A stretch of 64,000 nt of DNA from Ralstonia sp. UBA689 (GCF_002298975.1 NZ_DBMV01000031.1:62001-126000), one strand, 5' to 3'; shown: positions 27,793 to 37,205, counted from the stretch's first letter. Made by a program: numbers and translations. Notes: generated by a model not told the origin, from the sequence alone.

Positions 27793-29748
27793 ATGAACGC
27801 TCTCCCTGCTTCGTCTCTGGCCATGCTGCCGCCCATGCGGCATCGCCTCTCGACACGCATTGTCGCGGTGTCGCTGGCGGCGCTCACGCTGGTGCTCGCG
27901 ATGATCGGCGGCACGCTGTGGCTGTCGTGGCAACTCGAAGGCGCCGGCGCCGCCATCAACGACACCGGCAGCCTGCGCATGCGCGCCAGCCAGATCGGCG
28001 TGGCCGTGCTTGAGGCTCGCAACGGGCACGTCGGCATGCTCCAGCCACAGATCGATCGCCTGGATGCCACGCTGGACTCGCTTCACAAGGGCGATGCTCA
28101 ACGTCCGCTCTTCCTGCCGGCCGACACGGAAATCCGCAACCAGTTCGACGCGGTCGGCACCGCCTGGCGGACGCGGCTGAAGCCCAGCATTGCAGCCGAC
28201 GTGACACTGCCGCCCGGCGCGCCGTCGGCGTATCTCTCCCACCTCCCCGATTTCATCGCACAGGCCGATCATCTGGTGCGCATGATCGAGCAGAGCAATG
28301 CGCACAAGACCACGCTGCTGCGGCTGTCGCAGTTTGCGCTGGCCGTCATGGCCTGCGTGGGCACGCTGGCGATGATCTATTTGCTGTACCTGTGGATCAT
28401 CCTGCCGGTGATGCGCCTGCAGGAAGGTCTGCAGCGCATGGCGGCGCACGAGTTCACCACGCGCCTGACCGTGGAGACCCGCGACGAGTTCGGCCTGCTG
28501 GCGCGCGGCTTCAACCGCATGGCAGAAGAGTTGCAGGACTTGTATGCGGACCTCGCCTCGCGCGTGACGCAGAAGACCGAGCAGCTTGCCGCGCAGAACC
28601 GCGAGTTGTCTGCGCTGTATGACATCACGGCCTTCCTCAACGTGTCGTCCGACATCGATGCCATGTGCCAGGGATTTCTGCAACGCGTTGCCGAGCAGTT
28701 CGGGGCGGCTGGGGGCAGCATCCGCGTGATGGACCCGGACGGCGAGCGCCTGCACCTGGTGGCCTCCGTGGGCCTGCCCGCCGACCTGGAAGAAGCCGAG
28801 CAATGCATACGCGCCGACACCTGCCTGTGCGGCCAGGCCACACGACAGGACGTGGTGGTGGTACATGACTTCCGCCGAGTACCGCCTGGGCTCACGGCCG
28901 CGCTGCCCACCGCACTGCCCTGCCAGCGCGAGGGTTACACCACCGTGGCGGTGTTCCGCATCATGACTCAGCAAGCCGTGCTCGGCACATTCTCGCTGCA
29001 TCTGCGTGACGATCGGCAGTTGCCCGCCAACGACCTGCGCTTGCTGGAAACGCTGGGGCAGCATCTGGGGATCGCCCTGGAAAACCTGCGCCTGCAGGCC
29101 AAGGCCACGCAACTGGCGGTGGTGGAAGAGCGCAACCTCGTCGCGCAGGGGCTGCATGACAGCATCGCGCAGGGGCTCAACTTTCTGAACCTTCAGGTGC
29201 AGATGCTCGACGCCGCCATGCAGGATGCCAACCTGGACGAAGCGCGCGAGATCGTGCCGCTGCTGCGTTGCGGCGTGGAAGAGAGCTATCAGGACGTGCG
29301 CGAACTGCTGCAGAACTTCCGCTCCAAGCTGGAGAGCGGCGAGTTGCGCCCGGCGGTTGAGCAGACGCTTGCCCGCTTTGCCCAACAGAGCGGGATCGTG
29401 CCGACACTGCATTACCACGAAGCCGGCGGTGCTCCGCTGCCAGCGGACCAGCAGTTGCAGGTGCTGTTCATCCTGCAGGAGGCACTGTCCAATGTGCGCA
29501 AGCACGCCATGGCCAGCCGGGTGGACGTGGCCATCACCAATGGCCGCGATTTCGAGTTGCGCGTAGACGACGACGGCCGCGGCTATGACGCCCAGGAAGT
29601 TGCTGAACGCGGCCAAGTCCACGTCGGCCTGAACATCATGCGCGAACGCGCCGCCTATCTGCAGGCGCAACTGCAATTGGAGGGGCGCCCTGGCCAGGGG
29701 GCCTCCGTGACCCTGCGGCTGCTCGAACGGCAGCGCCAAGCCGCCTGA
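27793..29748 (+). CDS. narX: NarX-type nitrate/nitrite sensor histidine kinase
   Basis: This 651-residue membrane kinase has a TM helix at about 23-45, a periplasmic ligand domain with the nitrate P-box (NDTGSLRMRASQI, 56-68), a second TM at about 180-205, and a HAMP domain. A GAF-like central module with a Cys group (C338, C344, C346, C377) follows. The HisKA_3 dimerisation domain has phospho-acceptor H455 in ERNLVAQGLHDSIAQGL, and the ATPase has VDDDGRGYD. It senses periplasmic nitrate and phosphorylates NarL. It starts 61 bases after mobB with no convincing ribosome binding site; an ATG at 27823 is an alternative. narL follows after 35 bases. Confidence 0.93.
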   Translation: MNALPASSLAMLPPMRHRLSTRIVAVSLAALTLVLAMIGGTLWLSWQLEGAGAAINDTGSLRMRASQIGVAVLEARNGHVGMLQPQIDRLDATLDSLHKGDAQRPLFLPADTEIRNQFDAVGTAWRTRLKPSIAADVTLPPGAPSAYLSHLPDFIAQADHLVRMIEQSNAHKTTLLRLSQFALAVMACVGTLAMIYLLYLWIILPVMRLQEGLQRMAAHEFTTRLTVETRDEFGLLARGFNRMAEELQDLYADLASRVTQKTEQLAAQNRELSALYDITAFLNVSSDIDAMCQGFLQRVAEQFGAAGGSIRVMDPDGERLHLVASVGLPADLEEAEQCIRADTCLCGQATRQDVVVVHDFRRVPPGLTAALPTALPCQREGYTTVAVFRIMTQQAVLGTFSLHLRDDRQLPANDLRLLETLGQHLGIALENLRLQAKATQLAVVEERNLVAQGLHDSIAQGLNFLNLQVQMLDAAMQDANLDEAREIVPLLRCGVEESYQDVRELLQNFRSKLESGELRPAVEQTLARFAQQSGIVPTLHYHEAGGAPLPADQQLQVLFILQEALSNVRKHAMASRVDVAITNGRDFELRVDDDGRGYDAQEVAERGQVHVGLNIMRERAAYLQAQLQLEGRPGQGASVTLRLLERQRQAA

Positions 29749-29783
29749 CCCAAGGCTCCATCACGCCATCGCCCCCGATCATC

Positions 29784-30452
29784 ATGACCATTCGTATCCT
29801 GCTCATCGACGACCACACCCTGTTCCGCTCGGGCATCCGGCTCCTGCTGCAGCGCCAGCCAGACTTTGAGGTGGTGGACGAAGCCGCCGACGGATTGGAG
29901 GGCATCAAACTCGCCAAGCGGCACCAGCCCGACGTGATATTGCTCGACCTGAACATGCCGGGGCTGTCCGGCCTGGAAACGCTGCAATTGCTGGTGCAGG
30001 ACCTGCCCGATACCGCTGTGGTGGTGCTGACCGTGTCGGAAGAAGCCGATGAGTTGAAGGCGGCGCTGCGCGACGGCGCACGCGGCTACCTTCTAAAGAA
30101 CATCGAGGCGGAAACCCTGGTGGCAGGCGTACGCCGTGCAGCGGCTGGTGAACCGGTCATCTCCGAGAGCATGACGGCCAAGCTGGTGGCCCATTTCCGC
30201 GCGCCGGAGAAGGCTGCGCCCGCCGCTCCCACCACGCCCGTGACGGCTGACCGGCTCACCCCGCGCGAACGCGAGATCGTCCTGGGGCTGGCACGTGGAG
30301 AAAGCAACAAGGAAATCGCCCGCACGCTGGACGTGGCCGAGAGCACGGTGAAGATCCACGTGCAGAACATCCTCAAGAAACTCAATCTGACCAGCCGGGT
30401 GCAAGTGGCTGTCTATGCGGTCGAGCATGGACTGAACAACGCTTGCCGATAG
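29784..30452 (+). CDS. narL: NarL-family response regulator
   Basis: This 222-residue regulator has a receiver domain with acidic pocket D9/D10, phospho-acceptor D55 (VILLDLNMPG) and the conserved Lys in GYLLKN. A linker precedes a LuxR-type helix-turn-helix (LTPREREIVLGLARG, then KEIARTLDVAESTVKIH). Paired with NarX, it should activate nar genes when nitrate is present. The 259 bases between its stop and guaA contain no gene that I can support, only the guaA terminator near the right end. Confidence 0.93.
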   Translation: MTIRILLIDDHTLFRSGIRLLLQRQPDFEVVDEAADGLEGIKLAKRHQPDVILLDLNMPGLSGLETLQLLVQDLPDTAVVVLTVSEEADELKAALRDGARGYLLKNIEAETLVAGVRRAAAGEPVISESMTAKLVAHFRAPEKAAPAAPTTPVTADRLTPREREIVLGLARGESNKEIARTLDVAESTVKIHVQNILKKLNLTSRVQVAVYAVEHGLNNACR

Positions 30453-30662
30453 TGTTGCTGACAGTGACACTCGGCAGTCAAGGCCTCGACGGTGGAGCGC
30501 GCCAACGCATAGCACAGGTCGAGCTGCTGTCGAGCAGAAATGTAGGAACGTCGCCGAGAACGATCAGTAGATAGATGGCGAGATTACCGAAACCACGCCT
30601 CAAGTGCGGCGAATGCGCGCCTCGGGATTCCCCCCGGTTCAGCCTTGTCGCGCATGACGCCG

Positions 30663-30686
30663 AAAAAAAACCCGCTTGACGCGGGT
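30663..30686 (-). terminator. Rho-independent terminator of guaA
   Basis: The stem ACCCGC-TTGAC-GCGGGT (30670-30686) is followed on the minus strand by eight T residues (the A-run at 30663-30670). It lies 26 bases beyond the guaA stop. On the plus strand the hairpin is followed by TCTTT, so it may also stop narL transcripts. Confidence 0.85.
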
Positions 30687-30711
30687 TCTTTCACACACAG
30701 GAGCAAGAACC

Positions 30712-32331
30712 TCACTCCCACTCGATTGTCGCAGGCGGCTTGCCCGACACGTCATACACGACCCGGCTCAACCCACGCACTTCATTGATGATGCGGTTCG
30801 ACACTCGGCCCAGCAGCGCATACGGCAAGTGCGCCCAATGCGCGGTCATGAAGTCGGTGGTCTGCACTGCACGCAGTGCCGTCACGTAATCGTACGTACG
30901 GCCATCGCCCATCACGCCGACGGACTTGATCGGCAGGAAGACCGCAAACGCCTGGCTGGTCAGGTCGTACCAGCTCTTGCCGACATCGCCCTCGGCGCAC
31001 AGGCCGGCGGCCGCGTCCTGCGCCGTGGCCTTGGTGCCGCGCAGCTCTTCGATGAAGATGGCATCGGCACGGCGCAGCAGGTCGGCATATTCACGCTTGA
31101 CCTCGCCCAGAATCCGCACGCCCAGGCCCGGGCCCGGGAACGGATGGCGGTACACCATCTCGTGCGGCAGGCCGAGCGCCACGCCCAGTTCGCGCACTTC
31201 GTCCTTGAACAGATCGCGCAGCGGCTCGAGCAGCTTCAGGCCCAGCGTTTCCGGCAGGCCGCCCACGTTGTGGTGGCTCTTGATCGTCGTCGCCTTCTTG
31301 GTCTTGGTGCCGCCAGATTCCACCACGTCCGGGTAGATCGTGCCCTGCGCCAGCCATTTGGCGTTGCTCAGCTTCTTGGCCTCAGCCTGGAACACTTCAA
31401 CAAACTCCCGGCCGATGATCTTGCGCTTGGCTTCCGGGTCTGTCACGCCAGCCAAGTGGCCGAGGAACTGCTCGGAAGCATCCACGTGCACGACCTTGGC
31501 GTGCAGGCGGCCGGCGAACATGTCCATCACCATCTTGCCTTCGTCCAGACGCAGCAAGCCGTGGTCGACGAACACGCAGGTTAGCTGGTCACCGATGGCG
31601 CGGTGGATCAGCGCCGCAGCCACTGATGAGTCGACACCGCCAGACAGGCCGAGGATCACCTCTTCATCGCCCACCTGTTCGCGGATCGCCTTGACAGCTT
31701 CGTCGATGTGGTCGCGCATGACCCAGTCGGGCTTGGCACCGGCAATTTCCAGCACAAAGCGCTCGAGCAACGCGCGGCCCTGCACGGTGTGCGTGACTTC
31801 CGGGTGGAACTGCACGGCGTAGTAGCCACGCGCCTCATCGGCCATGCCCGCGACCGGGCAGCTCGGCGTCGATGCCATCAGCTTGAAGCCCGGGGGCAGT
31901 TCAGTGACCTTGTCGCCATGGCTCATCCAGACCTTGAGCATGCCGTGGCCCTCGGGCGTGGCGAAGTCCTGGATGTCCTTGAGCAGACGGGTATGGCCGT
32001 GGGCACGGACTTCGGCATAACCGAATTCGCGGTGATCGCTCCACTCAACCTTGCCGCCCAATTGCACGGCCATGGTCTGCATGCCATAGCAGATGCCAAG
32101 CACCGGCACACCCAGATCCCAAACGGCCTGCGGCGCGCGGAGTTGGTGATCTTCGTAGGTGCTGGCGTGGCTACCTGACAGGATGATCGCCTTGGGCGCG
32201 AACTCGCGCACGAAGGCGTCGGACACGTCGTTCGGGTGGATCTCGCAGTAGACGTGTGCTTCACGCACGCGCCGCGCAATCAGTTGCGTGACCTGCGAGC
32301 CGAAATCAAGGATGAGGACTTTGTCGTGCAT
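30712..32331 (-). CDS. guaA: GMP synthase (glutamine-hydrolysing)
   Basis: This 539-residue enzyme converts XMP, ATP and glutamine to GMP in the cytoplasm. The class I amidotransferase domain has nucleophile C81 (GICYGMQ) and the His-Glu pair H176/E178 (QFHPEV). The ATP pyrophosphatase loop SGGVDSS is at 230-236, and the C-terminal dimerisation domain is complete. The start at 32331 matches the family N-terminus MHDKVLILDFGSQ; a long upstream extension is spurious. The start lies inside the preceding membrane-protein gene (26-base overlap), so translation is probably coupled to it. guaB lies further upstream on the same strand. Confidence 0.97.
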   Translation of the reverse strand: MHDKVLILDFGSQVTQLIARRVREAHVYCEIHPNDVSDAFVREFAPKAIILSGSHASTYEDHQLRAPQAVWDLGVPVLGICYGMQTMAVQLGGKVEWSDHREFGYAEVRAHGHTRLLKDIQDFATPEGHGMLKVWMSHGDKVTELPPGFKLMASTPSCPVAGMADEARGYYAVQFHPEVTHTVQGRALLERFVLEIAGAKPDWVMRDHIDEAVKAIREQVGDEEVILGLSGGVDSSVAAALIHRAIGDQLTCVFVDHGLLRLDEGKMVMDMFAGRLHAKVVHVDASEQFLGHLAGVTDPEAKRKIIGREFVEVFQAEAKKLSNAKWLAQGTIYPDVVESGGTKTKKATTIKSHHNVGGLPETLGLKLLEPLRDLFKDEVRELGVALGLPHEMVYRHPFPGPGLGVRILGEVKREYADLLRRADAIFIEELRGTKATAQDAAAGLCAEGDVGKSWYDLTSQAFAVFLPIKSVGVMGDGRTYDYVTALRAVQTTDFMTAHWAHLPYALLGRVSNRIINEVRGLSRVVYDVSGKPPATIEWE

Positions 32332-32887
32332 GTTGTGGAGGAATGGAATCGGCAATCGTGTCGACTTCAGTGCCGGGGCCGTAGCCCGGCGGCGGCATAT
32401 AGGCGGGTTCTTTGCGCTCGGTTTTTTCCGTGCGCTCACGTTCGCGAGCGGCAGCGGCTTCCTCGCGGGCCTTCTGCGCACGCTCACGCTCATTTGTGCG
32501 TACACGGCGCGAAGCGGGAATCTGCACGGCGGAGAACAGCGCCAGCACGGCAGCAAACGTCGGCAGCCAGATGCGGCCCGCGCCTTCCACCGGCAGGTGG
32601 AAGAACAACAGCCAGGCAATCACTAGCACAGCCACGGCCAGGTTCACATGGCCGATCACCTGCGCCACGGCGGTAGTCAGTTGCCCATTGACGGTGGCGT
32701 GCCACAGCAGCCAGGCCAGGCCGACCAGCGTGACGCCGAGTAATTGGCCGTACATCGCCGGCTCCGGCTGCGGCAGTTGCAGCGCGCCGAAAACGGACGT
32801 CAGCGGTGACGCCAGCAGGACGAGACCGACGCACAGTGCGACAGCCGCATCCAGAAACAGAACGAGTCGCAAAAGCGCTTTCATCAT
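32306..32887 (-). CDS. small four-helix membrane protein, function unknown
   Basis: I do not recognise a named family. The 193-residue protein has four likely membrane helices in its first ~120 residues, then a strongly charged Arg/Glu-rich stretch (RTNERERAQKAREEAAAARE region, about 128-155) and a proline-rich tail. It starts with ATGATG preceded by TGGAG. It sits between guaB and guaA on the same strand and overlaps the guaA start by 26 bases, which suggests one transcript guaB-this gene-guaA. No functional link to purine synthesis can be read from the sequence. Confidence 0.65.
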   Translation of the reverse strand: MMKALLRLVLFLDAAVALCVGLVLLASPLTSVFGALQLPQPEPAMYGQLLGVTLVGLAWLLWHATVNGQLTTAVAQVIGHVNLAVAVLVIAWLLFFHLPVEGAGRIWLPTFAAVLALFSAVQIPASRRVRTNERERAQKAREEAAAARERERTEKTERKEPAYMPPPGYGPGTEVDTIADSIPPQHARQSPHP

Positions 32888-33021
32888 CGTCTCCAGTTGC
32901 GGGTGGCCGCCCGTGCTTCGGCCACCAGATTGAAATCCGCCGGAGCGCCCGCGCGCCCCGGCGGCAGTACTGCATGCCTTCTATCTTGTATGCGGTGATC
33001 GGCCACAAGGACCAAGCGCGA

Positions 33022-34485
33022 TCAGTCGCGGTGATAGTTCGGCGCTTCCTTCGTGATCTGCACGTCGTGCACATGCGATTCGTGCATGCCGGCGGCGGTG
33101 ATCTCGACAAACTGGCTCTTCTCGTGCCATTCGGCAATCGACGCGCAACCGCAGTAGCCCATCGACGAGCGAACGCCGCCCGTCAGTTGATGCACGATCG
33201 GCAACGCGGAGCCCTTGTACGGCACGCGCCCCTCGATACCTTCGGGCACCAGCTTGTCGACGTTGGCAGTGTTGTCTTCCTGGAAGTAACGATCGGCGGC
33301 GCCGTCCTTCATCGCGCCCACCGAGCCCATGCCACGGTAGCTCTTGTACGAGCGGCCCTGGAACAGGAACACCTCACCCGGGGATTCGTCCGTACCGGCA
33401 AACATGCCGCCCATCATCACTGTGTGTGCGCCGGCAGCCAGGGCCTTGGCGACATCGCCCGAGTAGCGGATACCGCCGTCGGCGATCAGCGGAACGCCGG
33501 TGCCCTTCAGTGCCTCAGCCACATTGGACACGGCAAAGATTTGCGGCACGCCCACGCCAGCGACAATCCGCGTCGTGCAGATCGAGCCCGGGCCAATGCC
33601 AACCTTGACGCCATCTGCCCCGTGGTCGACCAGTGCCTTGGCCGCGTCGCCCGTGGCGATGTTGCCGCCGATCACCTGCACTTGCGGGTAGTTGTCCTTG
33701 ATCCAGCGCACGCGGCTCAGCACGCCCTGGCTGTGGCCGTGCGCGGTATCGACCACGATCACGTCCACGCCGGCCTTGACCAGCAAATCGATACGCAAAT
33801 CGTTGTCCGGGCCCACGCCCACCGCCGCACCCACGCGCAGCGAACCGCGTTCGTCCTTGGACGCCAGCGGGTATTCGGTAGCCTTCTGGATATCCTTGAC
33901 GGTGATCAGGCCGCGCAGCTCAAAGGCTTCGCCCACCACCAGCACACGCTCCAGGCGGTGCTTGTTCATCAGGCGCTTGGCTTCTTCCAGCGTGGCGCCT
34001 TCCTTGACGGTGACGAGCTTCTCACGCGGCGTCATCTTGGCGCGCACCGGGGCGTCCAGTTCTTCTTCGAAGCGCAGGTCGCGGTTGGTAATGATGCCAA
34101 CCACCTTCTTGTCTTCCAGCACCGGGAAACCCGAGATGCCGTGCTGTGCCGACAGCGCCATCACGTCGCGGACCTTCATGTCCGGGCCGATCGTGATCGG
34201 ATCGCGCAGCACGCCCGACTCGAAGCGCTTGACCTTGGCGACTTCGCGCGCCTGTTCTTCCGGCTTCAGGTTCTTGTGGACGATACCGATACCACCCTGC
34301 TGGGCCATGGCGATGGCCAGCCGCGCTTCCGTAACCGTATCCATGGCGGCGGACACGAGCGGAATGGCAAGTTCAATCGAACGGGTAAGCTTGGTGCGAA
34401 GGGACGTATCGCGGGGCAGGACGGCCGAATAAGCCGGGACAAGCAGCACATCATCGAACGTGAGTGCTTTCTGGACAAGACGCAT
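33022..34485 (-). CDS. guaB: inosine-5'-monophosphate dehydrogenase
   Basis: This 487-residue enzyme oxidises IMP to XMP with NAD+, the step before GuaA. The TIM barrel is interrupted by a pair of CBS domains (about 95-205) that sense purine nucleotides. The catalytic cysteine is C303 in GIGPGSICTTR, and the flap sequence YRGMGSVGAM is present. The start at 34485 (MRLVQKALTFDDVLL) fits the family and has GAGGAAAT before it; an ATG 21 bases upstream does not. A TATAAT element lies 28-33 bases upstream. The next genes on the strand are the small membrane protein and guaA. Confidence 0.97.
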   Translation of the reverse strand: MRLVQKALTFDDVLLVPAYSAVLPRDTSLRTKLTRSIELAIPLVSAAMDTVTEARLAIAMAQQGGIGIVHKNLKPEEQAREVAKVKRFESGVLRDPITIGPDMKVRDVMALSAQHGISGFPVLEDKKVVGIITNRDLRFEEELDAPVRAKMTPREKLVTVKEGATLEEAKRLMNKHRLERVLVVGEAFELRGLITVKDIQKATEYPLASKDERGSLRVGAAVGVGPDNDLRIDLLVKAGVDVIVVDTAHGHSQGVLSRVRWIKDNYPQVQVIGGNIATGDAAKALVDHGADGVKVGIGPGSICTTRIVAGVGVPQIFAVSNVAEALKGTGVPLIADGGIRYSGDVAKALAAGAHTVMMGGMFAGTDESPGEVFLFQGRSYKSYRGMGSVGAMKDGAADRYFQEDNTANVDKLVPEGIEGRVPYKGSALPIVHQLTGGVRSSMGYCGCASIAEWHEKSQFVEITAAGMHESHVHDVQITKEAPNYHRD

Positions 34486-34512
34486 AGCAATTTCCTCTAG
34501 GCGCAAAATCGG

Positions 34513-34518
34513 ATTATA
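34513..34518 (-). promoter_or_regulatory. candidate -10 element of guaB
   Basis: The minus strand reads TATAAT here, 28 bases before the guaB start, which predicts a leader of about 20 bases. No good -35 is visible at the right distance, so an activator may be needed or the match may be chance. Confidence 0.45.
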
Positions 34519-34652
34519 CGGGAATTCGCCCCACGGTTGTAGACAGCCGTGCTATGCTCGATAAATTTTTCTTCGCGCACCCACCTGAAGCGCCTCGCGC
34601 CGTCAGCGGCCGTCGTTTGTGGCCATGTGGTGCAAGCTTCGCGAGTGTTCGA

Positions 34653-35591
34653 ATGGGAATTGGCGTATTGTGCGCCCTGCTGGCGGGTGCCATGTGGGGC
34701 ATGGTCTTCATTGCGCCCCGCGCGCTGACGGCATTCTCGCCGTGGGAACTGGCCCTGGGCCGCTACCTGGCCTACGGCGCCATCGCAGCCGTCGCCTCGG
34801 CGCCTATCCTTCCCCGCATCGCCCGCAAGATCACCCGCGCCGATTGCCTGGAGCTGGTCAAGCAATCCTGCAGCGGCAATCTCGTTTACTACGTGTTGCT
34901 GGCCTTCGGCGTGCAACTGGCCGGAGTTGCCCCCACGTCGCTCATCATCGGCATCCTGCCCATTACCGTGACGGTGCTCGGGCGGCGCGACCATGGCGCG
35001 GTACCGCTCTCCCGGCTGATCTGGCCTCTGCTGGTGGTGGCCGCAGGCATCGTGTGCATCAATATCGACCTGTTCGGTCATGAGGCGGCCACGGCCGACG
35101 TTCGGCCGGTCTGGCAACGCATCGCGGGCATCGTCTGCGCGGCCGGCGCGCTATGCAGCTGGACATGGTATGCGGTGGATAACGCCCGCTATCTGCAGCG
35201 CAACCCGCATTTCTCGAGCAACGAGTGGTCAGCACTGTATGGCATGTCGACAGGCATTCTTTCGACCGCGCTGACCGCAATTGCCCTGCTCGTGGCGGGT
35301 ACCGGCTGGGCCCATGGCGGCGGGCGAATCTGGAGCACCTTCTGGGCCGTCAATGCCGCCGTGGCGCTTGGCGCGTCGCTGATCGGCAACAACCTGTGGA
35401 ACATGGCCTCCCGTCGCCTGCCGCTGACCCTGTCGGGTCAGATGATCGTGTTCGAGACGCTGTTCGCGCTGGCATATGGCTTTGTGTACGACGGCCGCTG
35501 GCCGCGCCCGCTGGAAATGGCCGCCATCGCGTTGCTGATCGTGGGGGTTGGCTGGTCCGTACGCTTGCACGCAGAAGATAAGTCTGCATAA
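34653..35591 (+). CDS. EamA/DMT-superfamily transporter
   Basis: This 312-residue inner-membrane protein has about ten helices in two EamA-like halves, for example CALLAGAMWGMVFIAP at the start and IGNNLWNMASRRLPLTLSGQ in the second half. The family exports amino acids and other small metabolites or drugs, and the substrate cannot be told. The start at 34653 (MGIGVLCALLAG) places the first helix at the N-terminus. An in-frame ATG at 34554 would add 33 residues of non-membrane sequence and is not favoured. It is divergent from guaB. Confidence 0.78.
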   Translation: MGIGVLCALLAGAMWGMVFIAPRALTAFSPWELALGRYLAYGAIAAVASAPILPRIARKITRADCLELVKQSCSGNLVYYVLLAFGVQLAGVAPTSLIIGILPITVTVLGRRDHGAVPLSRLIWPLLVVAAGIVCINIDLFGHEAATADVRPVWQRIAGIVCAAGALCSWTWYAVDNARYLQRNPHFSSNEWSALYGMSTGILSTALTAIALLVAGTGWAHGGGRIWSTFWAVNAAVALGASLIGNNLWNMASRRLPLTLSGQMIVFETLFALAYGFVYDGRWPRPLEMAAIALLIVGVGWSVRLHAEDKSA

Positions 35592-35746
35592 ACTGGGCGC
35601 CTTGCCGGGGGGCGAGTCGGTGGGCCGAGCCAGGCTGCCGACCTCAAACAAACGAGTGGTGATCACGCCACCGGGCCTCCGTGCGCGTCGAGGGGCCGTC
35701 GTCGGGTCGGCCAACGCGCCTTCGGCAGTCCACGAACGAGAACTCC

Positions 35747-36289
35747 ATGAAACGACTGCACGTCCTGCTGCCCGCCTCTGTCACCTTGATCGCCCTTGTC
35801 GCCTGCCCGGCAGCCCTTGCACAATGGGCGTGGCAATGGCGCGATGAGAAGGGGCTGATGGTTTACAGCGACGCGGCGCCGCCGCCGTCGGTTCCGGCCA
35901 ACCGCATCATCCGCAACCCGAACAGCCGCACAGCAACCGCATATGAGGCGCTGCCGGCGCCAGCATCGGGCGTGAAGGCTGCGGACCCCAATGCAGCGGC
36001 CAAACCGGTCCAAGCCGCCTCAGGTGTTGCCGCATCGAACCCGGATGAAGAACTGCGCAAGCGCTTGGCTGATCGCGCCAAGAAGGAACAGGACGAGGCC
36101 AAGCAAGCAGAAGCCGTCCAACGCAAGCAGGCCGAATGCCAGCGCCTGCGCAACGAAACCGCCTACCTGCAGAACGGTCGCCGCGCTGGCACAGTACAGG
36201 CTGATGGCTCGATCGCGTATATGGACGACAACCAGCGCGCCGCTGCCGTCCAGCGCAATCAAAGCGACTTGAGCGCCAACTGCAACTGA
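35747..36289 (+). CDS. DUF4124-domain periplasmic protein
   Basis: This 180-residue protein has a clear signal peptide (MKRLHVLLPASVTLIALVAC, cleavage near ALA-QWAWQW). A DUF4124-type segment follows (WQWRDEKGLMVYSDAAPPPS), in which an aromatic-rich strand precedes the conserved YSD. The second half is a charged coiled-coil-like stretch (about 105-145) with many Glu, Lys and Gln and two cysteines. Function is unknown; such proteins are common in betaproteobacteria. The longer in-frame reading from 35681 lacks a signal peptide start and is not preferred. Confidence 0.78.
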   Translation: MKRLHVLLPASVTLIALVACPAALAQWAWQWRDEKGLMVYSDAAPPPSVPANRIIRNPNSRTATAYEALPAPASGVKAADPNAAAKPVQAASGVAASNPDEELRKRLADRAKKEQDEAKQAEAVQRKQAECQRLRNETAYLQNGRRAGTVQADGSIAYMDDNQRAAAVQRNQSDLSANCN

Positions 36290-36300
36290 CGCAGGCCGCG

Positions 36301-36657
36301 TTATTCGGTGATGCCGCCCTCGGGCGGCGCTTCGTTGCGCAGCCACTTCAGGCCCTCTCGCGTGCCGGTCGCCCGTACTTTCTGCACGCGGCGGCGGCGC
36401 GCCGTTTTGGGGTCTGCAATCAGCGGGCCCAGGATTTCCACCCGATCACGCGCATGCAGGGGCGCGTCCGGCGTCCGACGTTTGCCGTAGATGCCCAATC
36501 GGCAGGTGTCGATCGTCAGATCCGTTCCCTCCAGAACGCCAGAGGCCCGCACCGCATCGGCTACCGTCGCCTGACTCGGCACCTGCACACCCACCAGCCG
36601 CGGCGGCGCGACCGTCGCCAGGCAAACCAATACGTCGATGTGATCAGGATTCGCCAT
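36301..36657 (-). CDS. rnfH: RnfH/RatB-family ubiquitin-fold protein
   Basis: This 118-residue protein has the beta-grasp UPF0125 core: VLVCLATVAPPRLVGVQVP, then GIYGKRRTPDAPLHARDRVE and EILGPLIADPKTARRRR near the end. In E. coli it is RatB, encoded right after ratA, as here. Its biochemical role is not established. It overlaps ratA by 14 bases and is presumably co-transcribed. Confidence 0.87.
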   Translation of the reverse strand: MANPDHIDVLVCLATVAPPRLVGVQVPSQATVADAVRASGVLEGTDLTIDTCRLGIYGKRRTPDAPLHARDRVEILGPLIADPKTARRRRVQKVRATGTREGLKWLRNEAPPEGGITE

Positions 36658-37081
36658 AGATCACCTCGGCGCGCTTGACGAAGGAATCGACAAAGGTGTT
36701 GGCGATCATGCTGAACACCGGGCCGATGATCTTCTCCAGCAAGTGGCTGGAGAATTCGTAGTGCAAGTGGAAGTTGATCTTGCAGGCATCCGCGCGCAGC
36801 GGGGTGAACTGCCAAAAACCCGTGAACGCCTTGAAAGGGCCATCGGCGAACTGCATATCGATATGAGTCGGCCGCGTTTGCTTGTTGCGGGTACGGAAGT
36901 GTTGATGGATGCCCTTGAAGGCGATGTCGACACGCGCATCGAGTGACGTGTCGGTCTGCTCGAAGATTTCCACGCCACCACACCACGGCAGGAAGTTCGG
37001 GTAGTCGCGAACGTTGGTCACCAGGTCGAACATCTGTTCGGCCGAGTAGCCGATCAACACGGTTTTTTCAACGTCTGCCAT
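36644..37081 (-). CDS. ratA: RatA-type START/coenzyme Q-binding protein
   Basis: This 145-residue single-domain polyketide cyclase/START protein (VLIGYSAEQMFDLVTNVRD, then YPNFLPWCGG) belongs to the family of E. coli RatA and mitochondrial Coq10. It is proposed to carry ubiquinone and, in E. coli, to interfere with 70S ribosome assembly. The start at 37081 fits the family; an in-frame ATG at 37114 is less likely. It is divergent from smpB, the usual arrangement in proteobacteria, and overlaps rnfH downstream. An ubiquinone carrier near a genome block that invests in anaerobic ubiquinone synthesis is noted, but the position is conserved elsewhere. Confidence 0.9.
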   Translation of the reverse strand: MADVEKTVLIGYSAEQMFDLVTNVRDYPNFLPWCGGVEIFEQTDTSLDARVDIAFKGIHQHFRTRNKQTRPTHIDMQFADGPFKAFTGFWQFTPLRADACKINFHLHYEFSSHLLEKIIGPVFSMIANTFVDSFVKRAEVIYGES

Positions 37082-37205
37082 GCGCCGTCCGAAAGCTTTG
37101 CGTGCCACGCCCACGTTCGGGCTGCGGCGGATTTGTTAAACTCGCCATTTTATCGCAGCGCATGCAGGTGCCGTCACCCAAGTGCGCTCACCGCACATTC
37201 CACGT

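Noticed and set aside
30453..30662. Possible small gene after narL
   Set aside because: No frame of useful length with a start signal; only the guaA terminator at the right edge is supported.
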